Part shown: positions 47,393 to 58,445 of the stretch, piece by piece
How the letters are laid out: each line of letters opens with the position of its first letter
Numbering within the stretch: position 1 is the first letter of the stretch
NCBI RefSeq assembly: GCF_000722635.1
Contig: NZ_JOKH01000002.1
Coordinates: 125,905 to 189,904, forward strand
Direction of reading: 5' to 3'
Length of the DNA stretch: 64,000 bases
Source of the DNA: Endozoicomonas numazuensis
GTDB lineage: Bacteria; Pseudomonadota; Gammaproteobacteria; Pseudomonadales; Endozoicomonadaceae
The notes under the pieces: generated by a model
Databases searched by the model: none
What the model was told of the DNA's origin: nothing
What the model saw: the letters and a program-made list of their open reading frames with translations, nothing else
Made by a program: the position numbers and the translations under genes

Positions 47393-49999
47393 ATGAGCCA
47401 GAGCAAAGATACCAAAAGTCAGCATACCCCCATGATGCAACAATACCTGCGCATCAAACAGCAGAACCGGGATCATCTGGTATTTTATCGCATGGGTGAT
47501 TTTTACGAACTGTTCTATGACGATGCCCGTAAAGCTTCTGAACTGCTGGATATCACCTTAACCACTCGTGGACAGTCTGCCGGCGAGCCTATTCCCATGT
47601 CAGGGATACCTTATCATGCGGCCGAGGGCTACCTTGCCCGACTGGTTAGACTCCGCGTCTCTGTTGCTATCTGTGAACAGGTAGGAGACCCTGCGACATC
47701 AAAAGGACCCGTTGAACGTAAAGTAGTCCGAATCCTGACTCCCGGAACGATAAGCGATGAAGCGCTTCTGGATGAACGACAGGATAACCTGTTAACAGCA
47801 CTAAGCTGTTCAGAGCAACAGTTTGGAATAGCCTCTCTGGATATCAGCAGCGGTCAATTCACGGCTATAGAAGTCACTGGGGAAGAAGCACTACTGGCAG
47901 AAATTGAACGCATTAACCCAGCTGAAATCCTTGTTAATGACAGTTGCGAGTGGCCATCGCAGATTATTGGACGCCCGGGAACAATTAAACGTCCGCCCTG
48001 GGATTTTGATCGTGATACGGCTTATGAAGGACTGACTCGCCAGTTTCAGACAAAAAATCTACAAGGATTTGGCTGTGATTCACTGGTAACCGGCCTGGAA
48101 GCCGCAGGCTGCCTTTTACAATATGCTAAGGAAACACAACGAACAGCATTACCCCACATCCGTAGCATTCAGCAGGAAATCCGGGAAGAAAGCGTAGTAC
48201 TCGATGCTGCCAGCAGAAAAAATCTGGAGCTAACCCAGAACCTGAATGGTGGAAGAGACCATACACTCTTGTCTGTGCTAGATAAAACAGCCACTGCCAT
48301 GGGGAGTCGATTACTTTCGAGATGGCTTAACAGACCTCTGAGAAATCTGCAGAAATTGCAGAAACGGCAATCCATAATTTCAACAATAAAATCAGGCTAT
48401 TACTTCGAACAGATTCAGCCATTACTCCGAGGCATTGGAGACATAGAACGAATTCTTGCCAGGGTTGCACTAAAATCTGCTCGCCCGAGAGACCTGGCTC
48501 GGCTGAGAGATGCTTTGAACCAACTACCTGAACTGCAATCCATTCTGAGCACAATCGACAACGAGCACATTCACAAACTGGCAGAGGCCATCAGTGAACA
48601 CCCAAAGGTTGCGGACCTGTTAAGTCGATCCATTATCGAGAATCCTCCTGTCATCATAAGAGATGGAGGCGTCATTGCAGAAGGCTACGACTCAGATTTG
48701 GACGAGTTTCGAGCACTCAGTCAGAATGCCGGTGACTACCTCATTGAACTGGAAAAAAGAGAAAAAGAAAGAACTCGACTGCCAAGTCTGAAAGTCGGAT
48801 TTAACAGAGTTCACGGCTATTACATTGAGCTCAGCAGAAGAGAATCTGAAGATGCACCTGTCGACTATATACGTCGTCAGACGCTAAAAAACACAGAACG
48901 ATTTATCACCCCCGAACTAAAAGAGTTCGAAGACAAGGCTCTGTCCAGTAAAAGTAGAGCTCTTGCCAGGGAAAAAGCCCTGTATGATCAATTATTGGAA
49001 AACCTTCTTGAAGCCCTGGGCACTCTCCAGGAGACGGCTATGAGCCTTTCCGAACTGGATGTATTGAACAATCTTTCAGAAAGAGCTGAGACGCTGAATT
49101 TCTGTCAGCCAGAATTGAGTTCTAATCCCGGCATTGATATTGAAGAAGGCCGTCACCCCGTTGTAGAGCAAGTACTCACAGAACCCTTTGTTGCCAACAA
49201 TGTAGCATTGCATACAACAAGAAGAATGCTTGTCATCACCGGCCCTAACATGGGTGGTAAATCAACCTATATGAGACAAACGGCTCTGATCGTTTTATTG
49301 GCCCATGTCGGCAGCTTTGTCCCGGCGCACCACGCAAAAATTGGTCTTGTAGACAGAATATTTACCCGAATAGGTTCTTCTGATGACCTTGCCGGAGGTC
49401 GCTCCACATTCATGGTAGAAATGACCGAAACGGCCAACATCTTACATAACGCGACTGCAAGCAGTTTGGTTTTGATGGATGAAATCGGCCGTGGCACAAG
49501 TACTTTTGATGGTTTATCGCTGGCCTGGGCTTGTGCGCATCACCTCGCTGATACAGTTAAAGCATTCACCCTGTTTGCTACTCATTATTTCGAATTAACG
49601 CAATTACCAGACGAATGCAGCTCCGTCAAAAATGTCCACCTGAATGCCACAGAACATGACGACAGAATTGTATTCTTACATTCGGTTCAAGAAGGTCCCG
49701 CAAGCCAGAGTTATGGTTTACAGGTTGCACAATTAGCAGGCGTTCCCAGAAACGTAGTCAAACAGGCAAAATCGAGACTTCAGCAGCTTGAGGAAGGTTC
49801 GTCTGATCAGACTATGCTATCAACCTCAAACCACGCTACAAATGAGAGCAATGAGAATCCCGTTCAAGCAGATATGTTTTCAGCTTCACAGCCACATCCG
49901 GCAGTAGATGCCCTTAAGGATCTTGACCCTGATACTTTATCTCCCAGACAAGCCCTTGAGCTGCTTTACGATCTGAAATCACTGACGAAGGAGACCTGA
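47393..49999 (+). CDS. mutS: DNA mismatch repair protein MutS
   Basis: Mismatch recognition ATPase. The 868-residue protein begins [20 protein letters not shown] and has the Phe-x-Glu mismatch wedge in [11 protein letters not shown] near residue 37, the core and clamp domains, the Walker [14 protein letters not shown] near residue 617, and [12 protein letters not shown] near 695. The C-terminal tetramerisation helix region ([19 protein letters not shown]) is present. The ATG at 47393 is used; a TTG twelve codons upstream would add a segment unlike other MutS proteins. It is divergent from pncC. The stop codon lies inside the edge of a MITE-like repeat. Confidence 0.98.
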   Translation: MSQSKDTKSQHTPMMQQYLRIKQQNRDHLVFYRMGDFYELFYDDARKASELLDITLTTRGQSAGEPIPMSGIPYHAAEGYLARLVRLRVSVAICEQVGDPATSKGPVERKVVRILTPGTISDEALLDERQDNLLTALSCSEQQFGIASLDISSGQFTAIEVTGEEALLAEIERINPAEILVNDSCEWPSQIIGRPGTIKRPPWDFDRDTAYEGLTRQFQTKNLQGFGCDSLVTGLEAAGCLLQYAKETQRTALPHIRSIQQEIREESVVLDAASRKNLELTQNLNGGRDHTLLSVLDKTATAMGSRLLSRWLNRPLRNLQKLQKRQSIISTIKSGYYFEQIQPLLRGIGDIERILARVALKSARPRDLARLRDALNQLPELQSILSTIDNEHIHKLAEAISEHPKVADLLSRSIIENPPVIIRDGGVIAEGYDSDLDEFRALSQNAGDYLIELEKREKERTRLPSLKVGFNRVHGYYIELSRRESEDAPVDYIRRQTLKNTERFITPELKEFEDKALSSKSRALAREKALYDQLLENLLEALGTLQETAMSLSELDVLNNLSERAETLNFCQPELSSNPGIDIEEGRHPVVEQVLTEPFVANNVALHTTRRMLVITGPNMGGKSTYMRQTALIVLLAHVGSFVPAHHAKIGLVDRIFTRIGSSDDLAGGRSTFMVEMTETANILHNATASSLVLMDEIGRGTSTFDGLSLAWACAHHLADTVKAFTLFATHYFELTQLPDECSSVKNVHLNATEHDDRIVFLHSVQEGPASQSYGLQVAQLAGVPRNVVKQAKSRLQQLEEGSSDQTMLSTSNHATNESNENPVQADMFSASQPHPAVDALKDLDPDTLSPRQALELLYDLKSLTKET

Positions 50000-50162
50000 C
50001 AGAGTTTAGACAATTTGACTTTTAAGCTCAAAAAGAACGGCCACAGCCATAAGATCTATGCACTGGATTTGTTTTTACAGTACAACCATTCAAACAAACT
50101 CCGTAAAAAAGCTGTCCGTTCTACTGAACCTTAATACTCGAACGTCAACCTCAGTCAGATTC
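49988..50162. repeat. MITE-like repeat, diverged copy overlapping the mutS end
   Basis: Aligns along its length with the element at 6956-7124. Shared landmarks in order are a GGAG-CCTG-type left end, TAGACAAT, AACGGCCA, CACTGGATTTG, GTTCTACTGAA and CTCGAACG, with similar spacing. It is considerably diverged. The left edge includes the mutS stop codon (49997-49999). Confidence 0.5.
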
Positions 50163-50360
50163 CAAGAAAAACTGACTATTCTCATAACTGCTTGAACTAC
50201 TACCTTAGAAACAATACTGGTAGACTTGTCGCCTCGACTGGTTGCAATGTGCCAAATCAGTCGGGGGAAAGCGAGTGGAAGTGTCATTACTGATGGTGAC
50301 ATTTCATAAATGTATTGTGACTGACTTATCATCAGCCTGAACAAACGGAGTGTAACCATC
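50163..50360 (+). other. fdxA upstream region
   Basis: About 200 bp between the repeat and fdxA; it should carry the fdxA promoter. A good GGAG ribosome-binding site lies 9 bases before the fdxA ATG. Nothing else recognised. Confidence 0.45.
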
Positions 50361-50684
50361 ATGACTTTCGTAGTGGGTGAAAACTGCATCAAGTGCAAAT
50401 ACACCGATTGCGTGGAAGTGTGTCCCGTAGATTGCTTTTACGAAGGACCCAACTTTCTGGTTATCCACCCGGACGAATGTATCGACTGCGCCCTCTGCGA
50501 ACCTGAGTGCCCAGCCAATGCTATCTTCTCCGAGGATGAGGTGCCTGAAGACCAGCAAGAGTTTATTGAACTCAATGCAGTACTCGCTGACGTCTGGGAC
50601 AATATTACAGAAAAAACAGACCCACTCCCAGACGCTGAAAAATGGGATGGTGTAAAAGGTAAACTGGAGCAGCTGGAACGCTGA
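50361..50684 (+). CDS. fdxA: Seven-iron ferredoxin FdxA
   Basis: A small electron carrier with one 3Fe-4S and one 4Fe-4S cluster. The 107-residue protein has the first cluster motif [18 protein letters not shown] at residues 9-26 and the second [17 protein letters not shown] at 39-55. The C-terminal region is the acidic extension seen in Azotobacter-type ferredoxin I. The order mutS-fdxA-rpoS is conserved in Pseudomonas. It converges with rpoS and shares a bidirectional terminator with it. Confidence 0.97.
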   Translation: MTFVVGENCIKCKYTDCVEVCPVDCFYEGPNFLVIHPDECIDCALCEPECPANAIFSEDEVPEDQQEFIELNAVLADVWDNITEKTDPLPDAEKWDGVKGKLEQLER

Positions 50685-50769
50685 CATCCAAACACTTTTC
50701 TGAAAAGGTAGACGACGATATAAACCCGTTAAAGCCAGCTCTCAATAGTTAGCTTAAAAGTCTTCCAAA

Positions 50770-50806
50770 GAAAAAGCCATGACCTCAGGATCATGGCTTT
50801 TTTATT
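50770..50806. terminator. Bidirectional terminator fdxA / rpoS
   Basis: AAAAAGCCATGA / TCATGGCTTTTTT with the loop CCTCAGGA: an A-run on the left and a T-run on the right, so it serves the convergent fdxA (plus) and rpoS (minus) transcripts. Confidence 0.85.
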
Positions 50807-50825
50807 TCTCATGAAAACTAATTAA

Positions 50826-51851
50826 TCAGCTAAACAAAGACTCACCTGATAAACCTTGCTTCTCCAGAATAGAACGCAAACGCTTGAGTGCCTCAACCTG
50901 TATTTGCCTGACTCTTTCTCTAGTCAGACCAATTTCCTTACCAACCTCTTCAAGAGTGCTGGTTTCATAGCCTCTCAGACCAAATCTTCTGGCAACAACT
51001 TCACGCTGTTTTTCAGAAAGCTCGCCTAACCATTTATCCAGGCTGTCATTGAGATCGAGATCTTGAAGCAGCTCTGCTGGATCAGACTCTTTCTCATCAG
51101 AAATTGTATCAAGTATCGACTTGTCAGAATCAGGACCTAATGGCGTATCAACAGAAGTAACACGTTCATTGAGACCCAACATTCTCTTTACATCATCGAC
51201 AGGCTTATCCAGTAACTGCGCAATCTCTTCAGGGGTTGGATCATGATCCAACTTCTGAGTCAGTTCACGAGCAGCCCTAAGGTAAACATTTAACTCTTTG
51301 ACCACATGAATTGGCAGACGAATGGTGCGCGTCTGATTCATGATCGCCCGTTCAATAGTCTGACGAATCCACCAGGTTGCATAGGTAGAAAAGCGGAACC
51401 CACGCTCAGGGTCAAACTTTTCGACCGCTCTGATTAACCCAAGATTCCCTTCCTCAATCAGATCCAGAAGAGTGAGACCTCGGTTAACATAACGTCTGGA
51501 TATTTTCACCACCAGCCGCAGATTACTTTCAATCATACGACGCCGTCCAGCTTCAACACCTCGACGGGCAAGGCGGGCATAATGCACCTCTTCCTCTGGT
51601 GTTAACAGAGGAGAAAAACCAATCTCATTGAGGTAAAGCTGTGTGGCATCAATAGATTTATAGAAACCGTCATCATCACGACGAGCTCTACTGTAATCTG
51701 ACGCACTGGGTGTCAAAGGCCGTGCTACAGGTTCTTTTTCTTCGACTTCTTCATTAAGTTCAGAATCCTGTGCTACTTCAACTTCACCCTTTCCCTGGGT
51801 AAAATCCTCAGCAAAACTACTTTGCTCTGAGTCATCCCTCTTCGCTGCCAT
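50826..51851 (-). CDS. rpoS: RNA polymerase sigma factor RpoS
   Basis: Stationary-phase and general-stress sigma factor. The 341-residue protein has region 1.2 ([21 protein letters not shown] near residue 63), region 2 ([21 protein letters not shown] near 100, then [19 protein letters not shown] and [17 protein letters not shown]), region 3 and region 4.2 with the helix-turn-helix [19 protein letters not shown] near 300. The ATG at 51851 ([10 protein letters not shown]) follows AGGA; a longer frame to 51893 is less likely. It lies 101 bp after nlpD, and in this family its main promoter usually lies inside nlpD. Confidence 0.98.
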   Translation of the reverse strand: MAAKRDDSEQSSFAEDFTQGKGEVEVAQDSELNEEVEEKEPVARPLTPSASDYSRARRDDDGFYKSIDATQLYLNEIGFSPLLTPEEEVHYARLARRGVEAGRRRMIESNLRLVVKISRRYVNRGLTLLDLIEEGNLGLIRAVEKFDPERGFRFSTYATWWIRQTIERAIMNQTRTIRLPIHVVKELNVYLRAARELTQKLDHDPTPEEIAQLLDKPVDDVKRMLGLNERVTSVDTPLGPDSDKSILDTISDEKESDPAELLQDLDLNDSLDKWLGELSEKQREVVARRFGLRGYETSTLEEVGKEIGLTRERVRQIQVEALKRLRSILEKQGLSGESLFS

Positions 51852-51952
51852 AAGAGTCAGTCCTATCCGAAAGCCCCACTGTCCGCCGAACAACCAACTA
51901 AATCGTTGGGTCGACTCCCGTGAGATCCATCTACCGACACCGCAGAATGAAA

Positions 51953-52738
51953 TCAGCGCTTTGGCAGGAATCGCATCGGGTCGACCGGTTTGCCATTGTG
52001 CCGAATTTCAAAATGCAGCTTAGGCTCTGTCGTTCCTGTAGAACCTATTTCGGCTATCTTCTGGCCTGCTTTAACTGAGTCTCCCTCACGCACAAGCAAT
52101 TCCTTATTGTGAGCGTAAGCGCTCAGATAGCTATTATTGTGTTTCATAATAATCAGCTTGCCATAACCAGCGAGTTCACTACCGGCATAAACCACCTCGC
52201 CAGCGGCAGCTGCACTTACAGGCTCTCCCAATTTGCCTCTGATATCAATCCCTTTGTTCAAACCGTTACTGTTGCTGTATACCTGTACCACTTTACCTTT
52301 GGCTGGCCATTGCCAACTAAAAGCCCTAGATGATGGTTCTATTTTTTTATGTTTATTAGCTGGTTGTTTTTTAACCATACCAGAACCAACAGTTGCTGAC
52401 ACATTTTTTGATGCCAGCCTGGAAGTACGAGACCCATAGCTTGAGGGGGTCAAATTGACATGTTGACCTGGATAAATAGTATAAGGTGGACGAATGCCAT
52501 TAGTGGCAGCTAACTCTTTGTAATCTCTACTATAAAGCCAGGCAATGGAAAACAGAGATTCACCGGGGCGTACAATATGGCTACCACTACTGACTTTAGG
52601 AGGGAGTCTGAGTTCCTTAATCTGAACAGAAGAAGGATTGTGTGAGCACCCCGCCAGTAGAAAAAACAATGCAATCAAACTAAATATTCTTGAGCAAATA
52701 CTCAAATTAATACCATGCCCAAGATGATCGATCATCAT
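51953..52738 (-). CDS. nlpD: NlpD-type murein hydrolase activator lipoprotein
   Basis: An outer-membrane lipoprotein that activates the amidase AmiC for daughter-cell separation. The 261-residue product has a type II signal with lipobox LLAGC (about residues 27-31), a LysM peptidoglycan-binding domain ([20 protein letters not shown], about 51-96) and a C-terminal M23/LytM domain (about 145-258). The first metal site reads [10 protein letters not shown], without the histidine of active enzymes, though HFEIRH is kept near the end. This is the usual degenerate, activator-type LytM. It lies directly upstream of rpoS as in most gammaproteobacteria. Confidence 0.95.
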   Translation of the reverse strand: MMIDHLGHGINLSICSRIFSLIALFFLLAGCSHNPSSVQIKELRLPPKVSSGSHIVRPGESLFSIAWLYSRDYKELAATNGIRPPYTIYPGQHVNLTPSSYGSRTSRLASKNVSATVGSGMVKKQPANKHKKIEPSSRAFSWQWPAKGKVVQVYSNSNGLNKGIDIRGKLGEPVSAAAAGEVVYAGSELAGYGKLIIMKHNNSYLSAYAHNKELLVREGDSVKAGQKIAEIGSTGTTEPKLHFEIRHNGKPVDPMRFLPKR

Positions 52739-53187
52739 TCACTCTGCTCCATACTTGCTCACTGAGGCGCTCCTCACCATATAATATATTAGGATATATT
52801 TAAATTTACTTAATCTAAAAAAATATATCAGACCAAGTAGTTTCACCTATATTTTATCGCCATTCACCCTATATGAGTCATCAACACCGAAATAGATTCC
52901 CAGTATCCTTTCAAACAACAAAATGCCAAGCAGATATGAGAGCTGATTTACAAAATAATCATGAGTAAAGACTAAATAACATGTCACATTTGGGGCACTG
53001 AAACCATAAAACAGATAGTTAACTTCAACAGCTCTATCCAAAACCGTTGATGCTACCATTGCGATGACTGAGATAATTCTATGGAAGAAAACAAACTAAT
53101 CGATTTTACAAAAAGAAGAGAGCACTCCAAGTCGATTTGCAGGAATAATATGGCCGGAAATAAATCAGACGTTGAGTAATGAGTGCA
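52739..53187. other. Gap between nlpD and the IS element
   Basis: About 450 AT-rich bases, where pcm would directly precede nlpD in Pseudomonas. A 70-codon minus-strand frame (52847-53059) is hydrophobic but has no recognised family. No other signal seen. Confidence 0.4.
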
Positions 53188-54614
53188 AAGCACTAGCCCT
53201 TATACTCTCTATAAAATAGGCTCTTCAGGGATAACTGTGGGTAAAAATGAACAGATTTTGAGATAAAAGCATCAGTAGCAAACTTTTGATAGTTTTTTGT
53301 TGATGGACAAAAAAACAACAAAAGTGACCACTGATGCTGATTAAAACTATCCTCAATAAAGTTCATAAACTCAAGTCATTTGTTTATCAAGATGTAAAGC
53401 TCGGCTTCTATCAAGGTTCTGAAGTATTCAATGTAACCGTTGTTCCACGAAAGAACAGTCACGCTATCTGCTCAGGATGCCAGAAGCCTGCTCCTGGCTA
53501 TGATCATCTTGCTGAACGTCGCTTCGAGTTTATCCCTCTCTGGGGCATCAGGGTTTTCCTGCTCTACATAATGCGACGGGTGGAATGCAATTCATGTGGT
53601 GTAAAGGTTGAACAGGTTCCATGGGCTGATGGCAAGAAGGAGCTGACCAAAGTTTACATGCAGTTCCTCGCACATTGGGCAAAAAAGTTATCGTGGAAAG
53701 AGGTTGCCAGTAGTTTCAGTACTTCATGGGAGAAAGTCTTTCATGCTGTTGAGTACGTTGTTGAATGGGGAAAGGCCCACCGTACACTCGATAACGTCAG
53801 GGCTATTGGCGTTGATGAGATTGCCTACCAGACAGGCCATAAATACCTGACTGTCGTTTACCAGATTGATCGCGGTTGCACACGATTATTGTGGGTTAGT
53901 CAGGAGCGTACAGAGGCTACGATTCGAAGCTTCTTCGCTTTCTTTGGTACGGAGCGTAGTCAGCGATTGGAGTATGTCTGCTCTGATATGTGGAAGCCCT
54001 ACGTAAAAGCCATCGCGGAATGTGCCAGTCAGGCACTGCACATCCTGGATCGCTTCCACATCGTGGCCATGTTGAACAAGGCTATTGATGAAGTCCGGGC
54101 ATCTGAACATAAGCAGCTACAGGCCGATGGTTATGAGCCTGTTTTGAAAAAAACACGCTGGTGCCTACTCAAGCGCAAAGAAAACCTCACAGAGAAAGAA
54201 GAGATAAAGCTGAACACCGTGCTTCAGTACAACCTGAAAAGCGTCAGAGCCTACCTGCTCAGAGAAGAATTTCAGGCATTCTGGGAGTACATTTCACCAC
54301 ATTGGGCGGAAAAATATCTGGATCGTTGGTGTACAAGAGTCATGCGATCAAAGATAGAGCCGATGAAAAAAGTTGCTAAAACTGTTCGACGACACAAGCC
54401 TCTCATCCTGAACTGGTTCCGGGCAAAAAAGGCGTATTCCAGCGGTATTGTTGAGGGTCTGAATACCAAGATAAAACTCACTACGAGAAAATCATACGGA
54501 TTCAGAACTTATAAATGCGCAGAAATCGCTTTATATCATGCACTCGGCAAGCTGCCTGAACCGGAAATGACCCACAGATTTTACTGACGAGGCATAAAAT
54601 AAGGGCTAGTGCTT
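53188..54614 (+). mobile_element. ISL3-family insertion sequence
   Basis: A 1427-bp element with perfect 16-bp terminal inverted repeats, AAGCACTAGCCCTTAT at 53188-53203 and its complement at 54599-54614. It carries a single intact transposase gene. No direct repeat of the target could be matched at the flanks (TGAGTGCA versus GATGAACA), so it may have recombined since insertion, or the true ends lie a few bases away. Confidence 0.85.
53334..54587 (+). CDS. ISL3-family transposase
   Basis: A 417-residue DDE transposase. The N-terminal zinc-finger part has CSGCQKP near residue 46 and CNSCG near residue 85, with a helix-turn-helix region following (KLSWKEVASSFSTSWEKV). The catalytic core shows the first Asp in IGVDEIAYQTGHKY, the second in VCSDMWKPYVKAI, and the Glu in SSGIVEGLNTKIKLTTRKSYG. 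The frame is intact from start to stop, so the element may still be active. It sits between nlpD and popT, parallel to neither. Confidence 0.95.
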   Translation: MLIKTILNKVHKLKSFVYQDVKLGFYQGSEVFNVTVVPRKNSHAICSGCQKPAPGYDHLAERRFEFIPLWGIRVFLLYIMRRVECNSCGVKVEQVPWADGKKELTKVYMQFLAHWAKKLSWKEVASSFSTSWEKVFHAVEYVVEWGKAHRTLDNVRAIGVDEIAYQTGHKYLTVVYQIDRGCTRLLWVSQERTEATIRSFFAFFGTERSQRLEYVCSDMWKPYVKAIAECASQALHILDRFHIVAMLNKAIDEVRASEHKQLQADGYEPVLKKTRWCLLKRKENLTEKEEIKLNTVLQYNLKSVRAYLLREEFQAFWEYISPHWAEKYLDRWCTRVMRSKIEPMKKVAKTVRRHKPLILNWFRAKKAYSSGIVEGLNTKIKLTTRKSYGFRTYKCAEIALYHALGKLPEPEMTHRFY

Positions 54615-54638
54615 GATGAACAAAGATATGCTTCTCAA

Positions 54639-55574
54639 TTAATTTTCAGTTAAGCGACTACCAAACTTTTCCAGAAGCACAACCAGCACAATGGCTGACA
54701 ACATTAATGCAATAGAAGGTAATAGATAAGCTGATTGTCCCGAAAGAGACTCATACGCCCAGGGAGAGATATTTCTTTCCAGAAATGGAACCTCCTGACC
54801 TGAACTGTTTATTCTCGTTTCAAGCGTTTCCTTCCAGGGCCACACTTTACTGAGAGCCCCCAACATTAATCCTGTTAAGAGCGACAAAGCCAGATCACGA
54901 TGATGTTTTAACAGCCATGAAAGCACATGGGAAAAAGTCAGCAAACCCACAATGCATCCCGATCCAAAAACAGACAGCACCAGGACATCCAAACCTTTCA
55001 CGGCAGCCAAAACTGCGGGATACAATCCCATCAGCAGTAAGATAAAACTACCGGAAATGCCCGGTAAGATCATGGCTGAGATAGCAATACATCCAGCGAA
55101 GAACAGCATCAGATAGGACGGTGTCAAAGCAGTAGGCGTCAACGTTCCTATAAAATAGGAAAAACCACAACCCAAAACAAGAAGTATCACTGATGTAACA
55201 CTCCAATGTTTAATCTGTTTGAGCATGTGAACGCCGGAAATCAAAATCAAACCAAAGAAGAAGGACCAGATCAACTCAGGATAATTATCCAATAAGAATG
55301 TGATGAGATGAGCAAAACTCAAAATACTAAGGAGTATTCCTCCAAACAACAAAACCAGAAAAGTGCCATCAATATGCTTCCAGCAAGCAGCCACACCTTC
55401 TGATTTGAGCCTCATCAGCAATGCAGGATTTATGCTCTTCAAAGCATTAAGCAGGCGATCATAGATACCGGTAATAAACGCAATCGTTCCGCCTGAAACA
55501 CCGGGAACCACATCAGCAGCCCCCATAGCCATTCCCCTGAGCAAAAAGCCCAGACCTTCTTTCATTTTCGACAT
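54639..55574 (-). CDS. DUF368 membrane protein (PopT-like undecaprenyl-phosphate transporter)
   Basis: A 311-residue polytopic inner-membrane protein with about eight hydrophobic segments. The N-terminal signature GADVVPGVSGGTIAFITGIYDRLL and a second copy-like motif MILPGISGSFILLLMGLYPAVL (about residue 165) are the hallmark of DUF368. Members of the family, such as PopT of Vibrio cholerae, are reported to return the lipid carrier undecaprenyl phosphate across the membrane; assignment here is by family. It lies 106 bp after pcm on the same strand, where Pseudomonas has pcm directly followed by nlpD, so gene and IS are additions to the conserved order. Confidence 0.88.
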   Translation of the reverse strand: MSKMKEGLGFLLRGMAMGAADVVPGVSGGTIAFITGIYDRLLNALKSINPALLMRLKSEGVAACWKHIDGTFLVLLFGGILLSILSFAHLITFLLDNYPELIWSFFFGLILISGVHMLKQIKHWSVTSVILLVLGCGFSYFIGTLTPTALTPSYLMLFFAGCIAISAMILPGISGSFILLLMGLYPAVLAAVKGLDVLVLSVFGSGCIVGLLTFSHVLSWLLKHHRDLALSLLTGLMLGALSKVWPWKETLETRINSSGQEVPFLERNISPWAYESLSGQSAYLLPSIALMLSAIVLVVLLEKFGSRLTEN

Positions 55575-55680
55575 GATCCAACCTGTCTTATTCTGTTAAG
55601 GAAATAATCAGAGCAATACATCTGCCAACCCTTTCAAACGTATCTGACAGACTCCCAGCCTTTATAGACCCCGGACTGCA

Positions 55681-56349
55681 TTACTTCTGTATCCCATCCA
55701 GTAATGGCACAAAACGCACTGCTTCAAGAACCTCTCTCTTGAAGGTATCTCCCTGGCGGGTAATCAGCAACAAATCCTGAACGCCCCGATCACCAACAGG
55801 AATGACAAGTCGCCCATTATTTTCAGACATTTGCTGCAAAAGCTCTTCCGGCATCTGGTCAGGTGCTGCCGTCACAATAATCCCATCAAATGGCCCCATA
55901 ACTGGCCAGCCCATCGCACCATCACTGAGCTTTAGCTGAGCATTTCGAATATTAAGCGTTCTTAATCGTTTTTTAGCTCGCTCATTAAGCGCTTTAATAC
56001 GCTCAACGGAATAAACTTTTTTTACCAAAGGAGAAAGGACAGCGGTCTGGTACCCAGAGCCAGTACCAATTTCAAGCACCCTGCCCAGAGGACCTGCAGC
56101 CATAAGCGCCTCAGTCATTCTAGCCACGATATAAGGCTGAGACAGCGTCTGACCAAACCCTATTGGCAAGGCAGTGTCTTCATAGGCTCTGTGAGAAAGC
56201 GCCTCATCCACAAACAGATGCCTGGGAGCATTTCGAATCACTTCCAAAACAGCAGGTGATTTTATCCCTTGCTCCTTGAGTCTTTGAATCAGTCTATCCC
56301 GGGTTCTCCGAGAGGTCATTCCAATACCATCAATATCAACATCTTTCAT
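55681..56349 (-). CDS. pcm: Protein-L-isoaspartate O-methyltransferase
   Basis: Repairs isoaspartyl residues in aged proteins using SAM. The 222-residue product has [19 protein letters not shown] near residue 63 and the SAM motif [15 protein letters not shown] near 90, followed by YSVERI and the late DGIIVTAAP. The ATG at 56349 comes one base after the surE stop (TGACATG), giving tight coupling; a start 14 codons earlier would overlap surE. The surE-pcm-nlpD-rpoS order is a known stress gene cluster. Confidence 0.96.
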   Translation of the reverse strand: MKDVDIDGIGMTSRRTRDRLIQRLKEQGIKSPAVLEVIRNAPRHLFVDEALSHRAYEDTALPIGFGQTLSQPYIVARMTEALMAAGPLGRVLEIGTGSGYQTAVLSPLVKKVYSVERIKALNERAKKRLRTLNIRNAQLKLSDGAMGWPVMGPFDGIIVTAAPDQMPEELLQQMSENNGRLVIPVGDRGVQDLLLITRQGDTFKREVLEAVRFVPLLDGIQK

Positions 56350-56350
56350 G

Positions 56351-57094
56351 TCAACTGCCCAGCCATTCACTGAGCTGAGACAGAGTTGCATGATGAGTCT
56401 GGTCGTACTGGAGCGGAGTTACAGAAACAAACCCCTTCTCAATTGCATGAAAATCAGTACCTTCACCTGCATCCTGCTCTTTGCCAACAGGAGCAATCCA
56501 ATACGCAGGCTTCCCCCTGGGATCCATAACCTTAACTGGCTTTTCAGGTCGTTCTCTATGACCCAAACGAGTGACTGCCACACCTTTTATTTGTTCATAG
56601 GACATATCGGGCACATTAATATTCAATATGGTTCCTGCTGGCAGAGATAAGTCCTTTAGTCTGAGAACTAAATCCCTGACAACACGCCCTGCCGCTTGAA
56701 AACCCTGCTCCCCTTTCCCACAGGCAGACACTGCAATAGCAGGCATGCCCATAAAACGACCTTCCAGAGCAGCACCTACGGTCCCTGAATAAAGAACATC
56801 ATCCCCAAGATTGGCACCGTGATTAATACCAGAAACAACAATATCAGGCTCACTTTCCAATAATGCATTAACAGCCAGATGCACGCAGTCTGCCGGTGTA
56901 CCATCAACACTGTGAAAGCCACTGGGATGCTCCGTTACCCGCAGAGGGCGATCAAGAGTCAATGAACTGCTCAGGCCCGAACTGTTTCTGTCAGGCGCAA
57001 AGACAATTCTTTCACCCACACCTTCCAAAGAGTTATGCAGCGTTGCCAGCCCCATGGCAGCAACACCATCATCATTACTTAGCAGTATTCTCAT
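56351..57094 (-). CDS. surE: 5'/3'-nucleotidase SurE
   Basis: Metal-dependent nucleotidase and exopolyphosphatase linked to survival in stationary phase. The 247-residue protein opens with [11 protein letters not shown], where the Asp pair binds metal, followed by the serine region [16 protein letters not shown] and the third ligand in [23 protein letters not shown] near residue 85. The start overlaps the 3' end of truD by 20 bp, and the stop is followed at once by pcm. Confidence 0.97.
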   Translation of the reverse strand: MRILLSNDDGVAAMGLATLHNSLEGVGERIVFAPDRNSSGLSSSLTLDRPLRVTEHPSGFHSVDGTPADCVHLAVNALLESEPDIVVSGINHGANLGDDVLYSGTVGAALEGRFMGMPAIAVSACGKGEQGFQAAGRVVRDLVLRLKDLSLPAGTILNINVPDMSYEQIKGVAVTRLGHRERPEKPVKVMDPRGKPAYWIAPVGKEQDAGEGTDFHAIEKGFVSVTPLQYDQTHHATLSQLSEWLGS

Positions 57095-58133
57095 CCAACC
57101 GTCCTTCTATACACTCTAAAATCTCCCTCAATACTGCGGTTGCAAAGCAGCCTTTTGGCAAAGAAAATTCAAGCTGTATATCACTTTCTGACAACCAGTC
57201 CCAAGTCATGGAAGCCGGGATCAACCGAATTGCCCTTCTTTCTTGCTTCAAGCCTTCTTTCTCCAAGCCTTCACACAACAACAGATTTCGACCTGCAACT
57301 TCTTCTTCCATCTTTCTGCAAACTGAATCTGAAAGCAACTCCCCTCTGCCCCACATGGGAGCCGTCAGAGAAACCTCTCCAACCTCTATTCTTGCCATTA
57401 GATCCTGATCATGATCACGAAGAATCAGACTACCACTGTCTTGAAAGCCAGGAACATCACCCTCAAGATAACGAGTCCACACCTGTTGTGATACTCGTTC
57501 TGACAGCACCTGATTAAAGAGCCAGGATCGAGCTGCAGACAAATAGATCGAGCGTTTGTTTCTGTGGGCTTTAAAGCTGCCAGAAAACATCAACATGGCT
57601 CGCTCAACATTGATGCCCTCATGACCAAATCGCTGTCCACCAAAATAATTGGGCACTCCCTGGCTGGCAACCAGCTTTAAACGCTCTTCTAACAACTCAT
57701 GACTGACAGTGAGCCCCCTTAGCGTAATGATAAATCGATTACCCTTTAACGCACCGGTTTTTAACTTTTTACCATGGCGGGTAGCAGCAAGAATCTCTAA
57801 AGACTCATTATTCAGACCGGCCCACTCAGGTGAGTCCTGCCCAGGCAACCAAACACTAAACCACTGACGTGTAATCCCATATCTATCCTTGCGGCCCGCA
57901 TAACTCACGGAAGAGCGCTTAACACCCGCAAACCTGGCCAGCTGTCCTGCCACCCAATCTGTGTTTTCACCTGTTTTTTGAACATTGATATATGAATGCT
58001 CACCTTCACCATCAGGTATGAAAGGCAATTCTTCTTCAACAATGAAATCATCAGGTACAGCTTTGAATGAGCATTGTCCCAGAGGACCACCCCAGGCATA
58101 AGCCCAGGCTGAGGTATAAGAAACTTGATTCAT
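57075..58133 (-). CDS. truD: tRNA pseudouridine(13) synthase TruD
   Basis: Converts uridine 13 of tRNA-Glu to pseudouridine. The 352-residue protein shows FIVEEELPF at the start, the catalytic aspartate in YAGRKDRYGITRQWFSV near residue 82, then NRFIITLRGL and PNYFGGQRFG near 160, all typical of TruD. It starts at an ATG at 58133 and overlaps surE at the end. In Pseudomonas ispF lies directly upstream; here 312 bp separate them. Confidence 0.96.
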   Translation of the reverse strand: MNQVSYTSAWAYAWGGPLGQCSFKAVPDDFIVEEELPFIPDGEGEHSYINVQKTGENTDWVAGQLARFAGVKRSSVSYAGRKDRYGITRQWFSVWLPGQDSPEWAGLNNESLEILAATRHGKKLKTGALKGNRFIITLRGLTVSHELLEERLKLVASQGVPNYFGGQRFGHEGINVERAMLMFSGSFKAHRNKRSIYLSAARSWLFNQVLSERVSQQVWTRYLEGDVPGFQDSGSLILRDHDQDLMARIEVGEVSLTAPMWGRGELLSDSVCRKMEEEVAGRNLLLCEGLEKEGLKQERRAIRLIPASMTWDWLSESDIQLEFSLPKGCFATAVLREILECIEGRLDENTAK

Positions 58134-58445
58134 TAAACAATAATCTTTTAAGAGAAACGCGTGCTAATCCACATAGACATTTGGATGAAATAAATCAGAA
58201 AACCCAGATTCCCCTAAAGTCCTCAGAAACCGAAATAGCCATGAAACTGTCGGGCCGAAGCTTTAGAGAATAGAATTCAGTAGATCGTTTGCAGCCTTGG
58301 AAACGGGGCAGTCCACGTTAAATTTGTGTAAAAGTTGGCTAAATCAAGCCATTTAACAAAAAAACAGCCTCTTTTACTGGGCTTCAGACAGATATCATCT
58401 TAATTCCAGCAAGATTCTGGATACCATTAAAAATAACCAACATTA
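58134..58445. other. Gap between ispF and truD
   Basis: 312 bp. Contains AACAAAAAAACAGCCTCTTTTACTGGGC-like AT-rich sequence without clear terminator or gene. It likely carries the promoter of truD-surE-pcm; nothing more is recognised. Confidence 0.4.

Noticed and set aside
52847-53059. 70-codon hydrophobic frame near nlpD
   Set aside because: AT-rich region, no ribosome-binding site and no recognisable family; likely chance.
53180-54622. 8-bp target duplication of the ISL3 element
   Set aside because: The eight bases outside the two inverted repeats differ (TGAGTGCA and GATGAACA).
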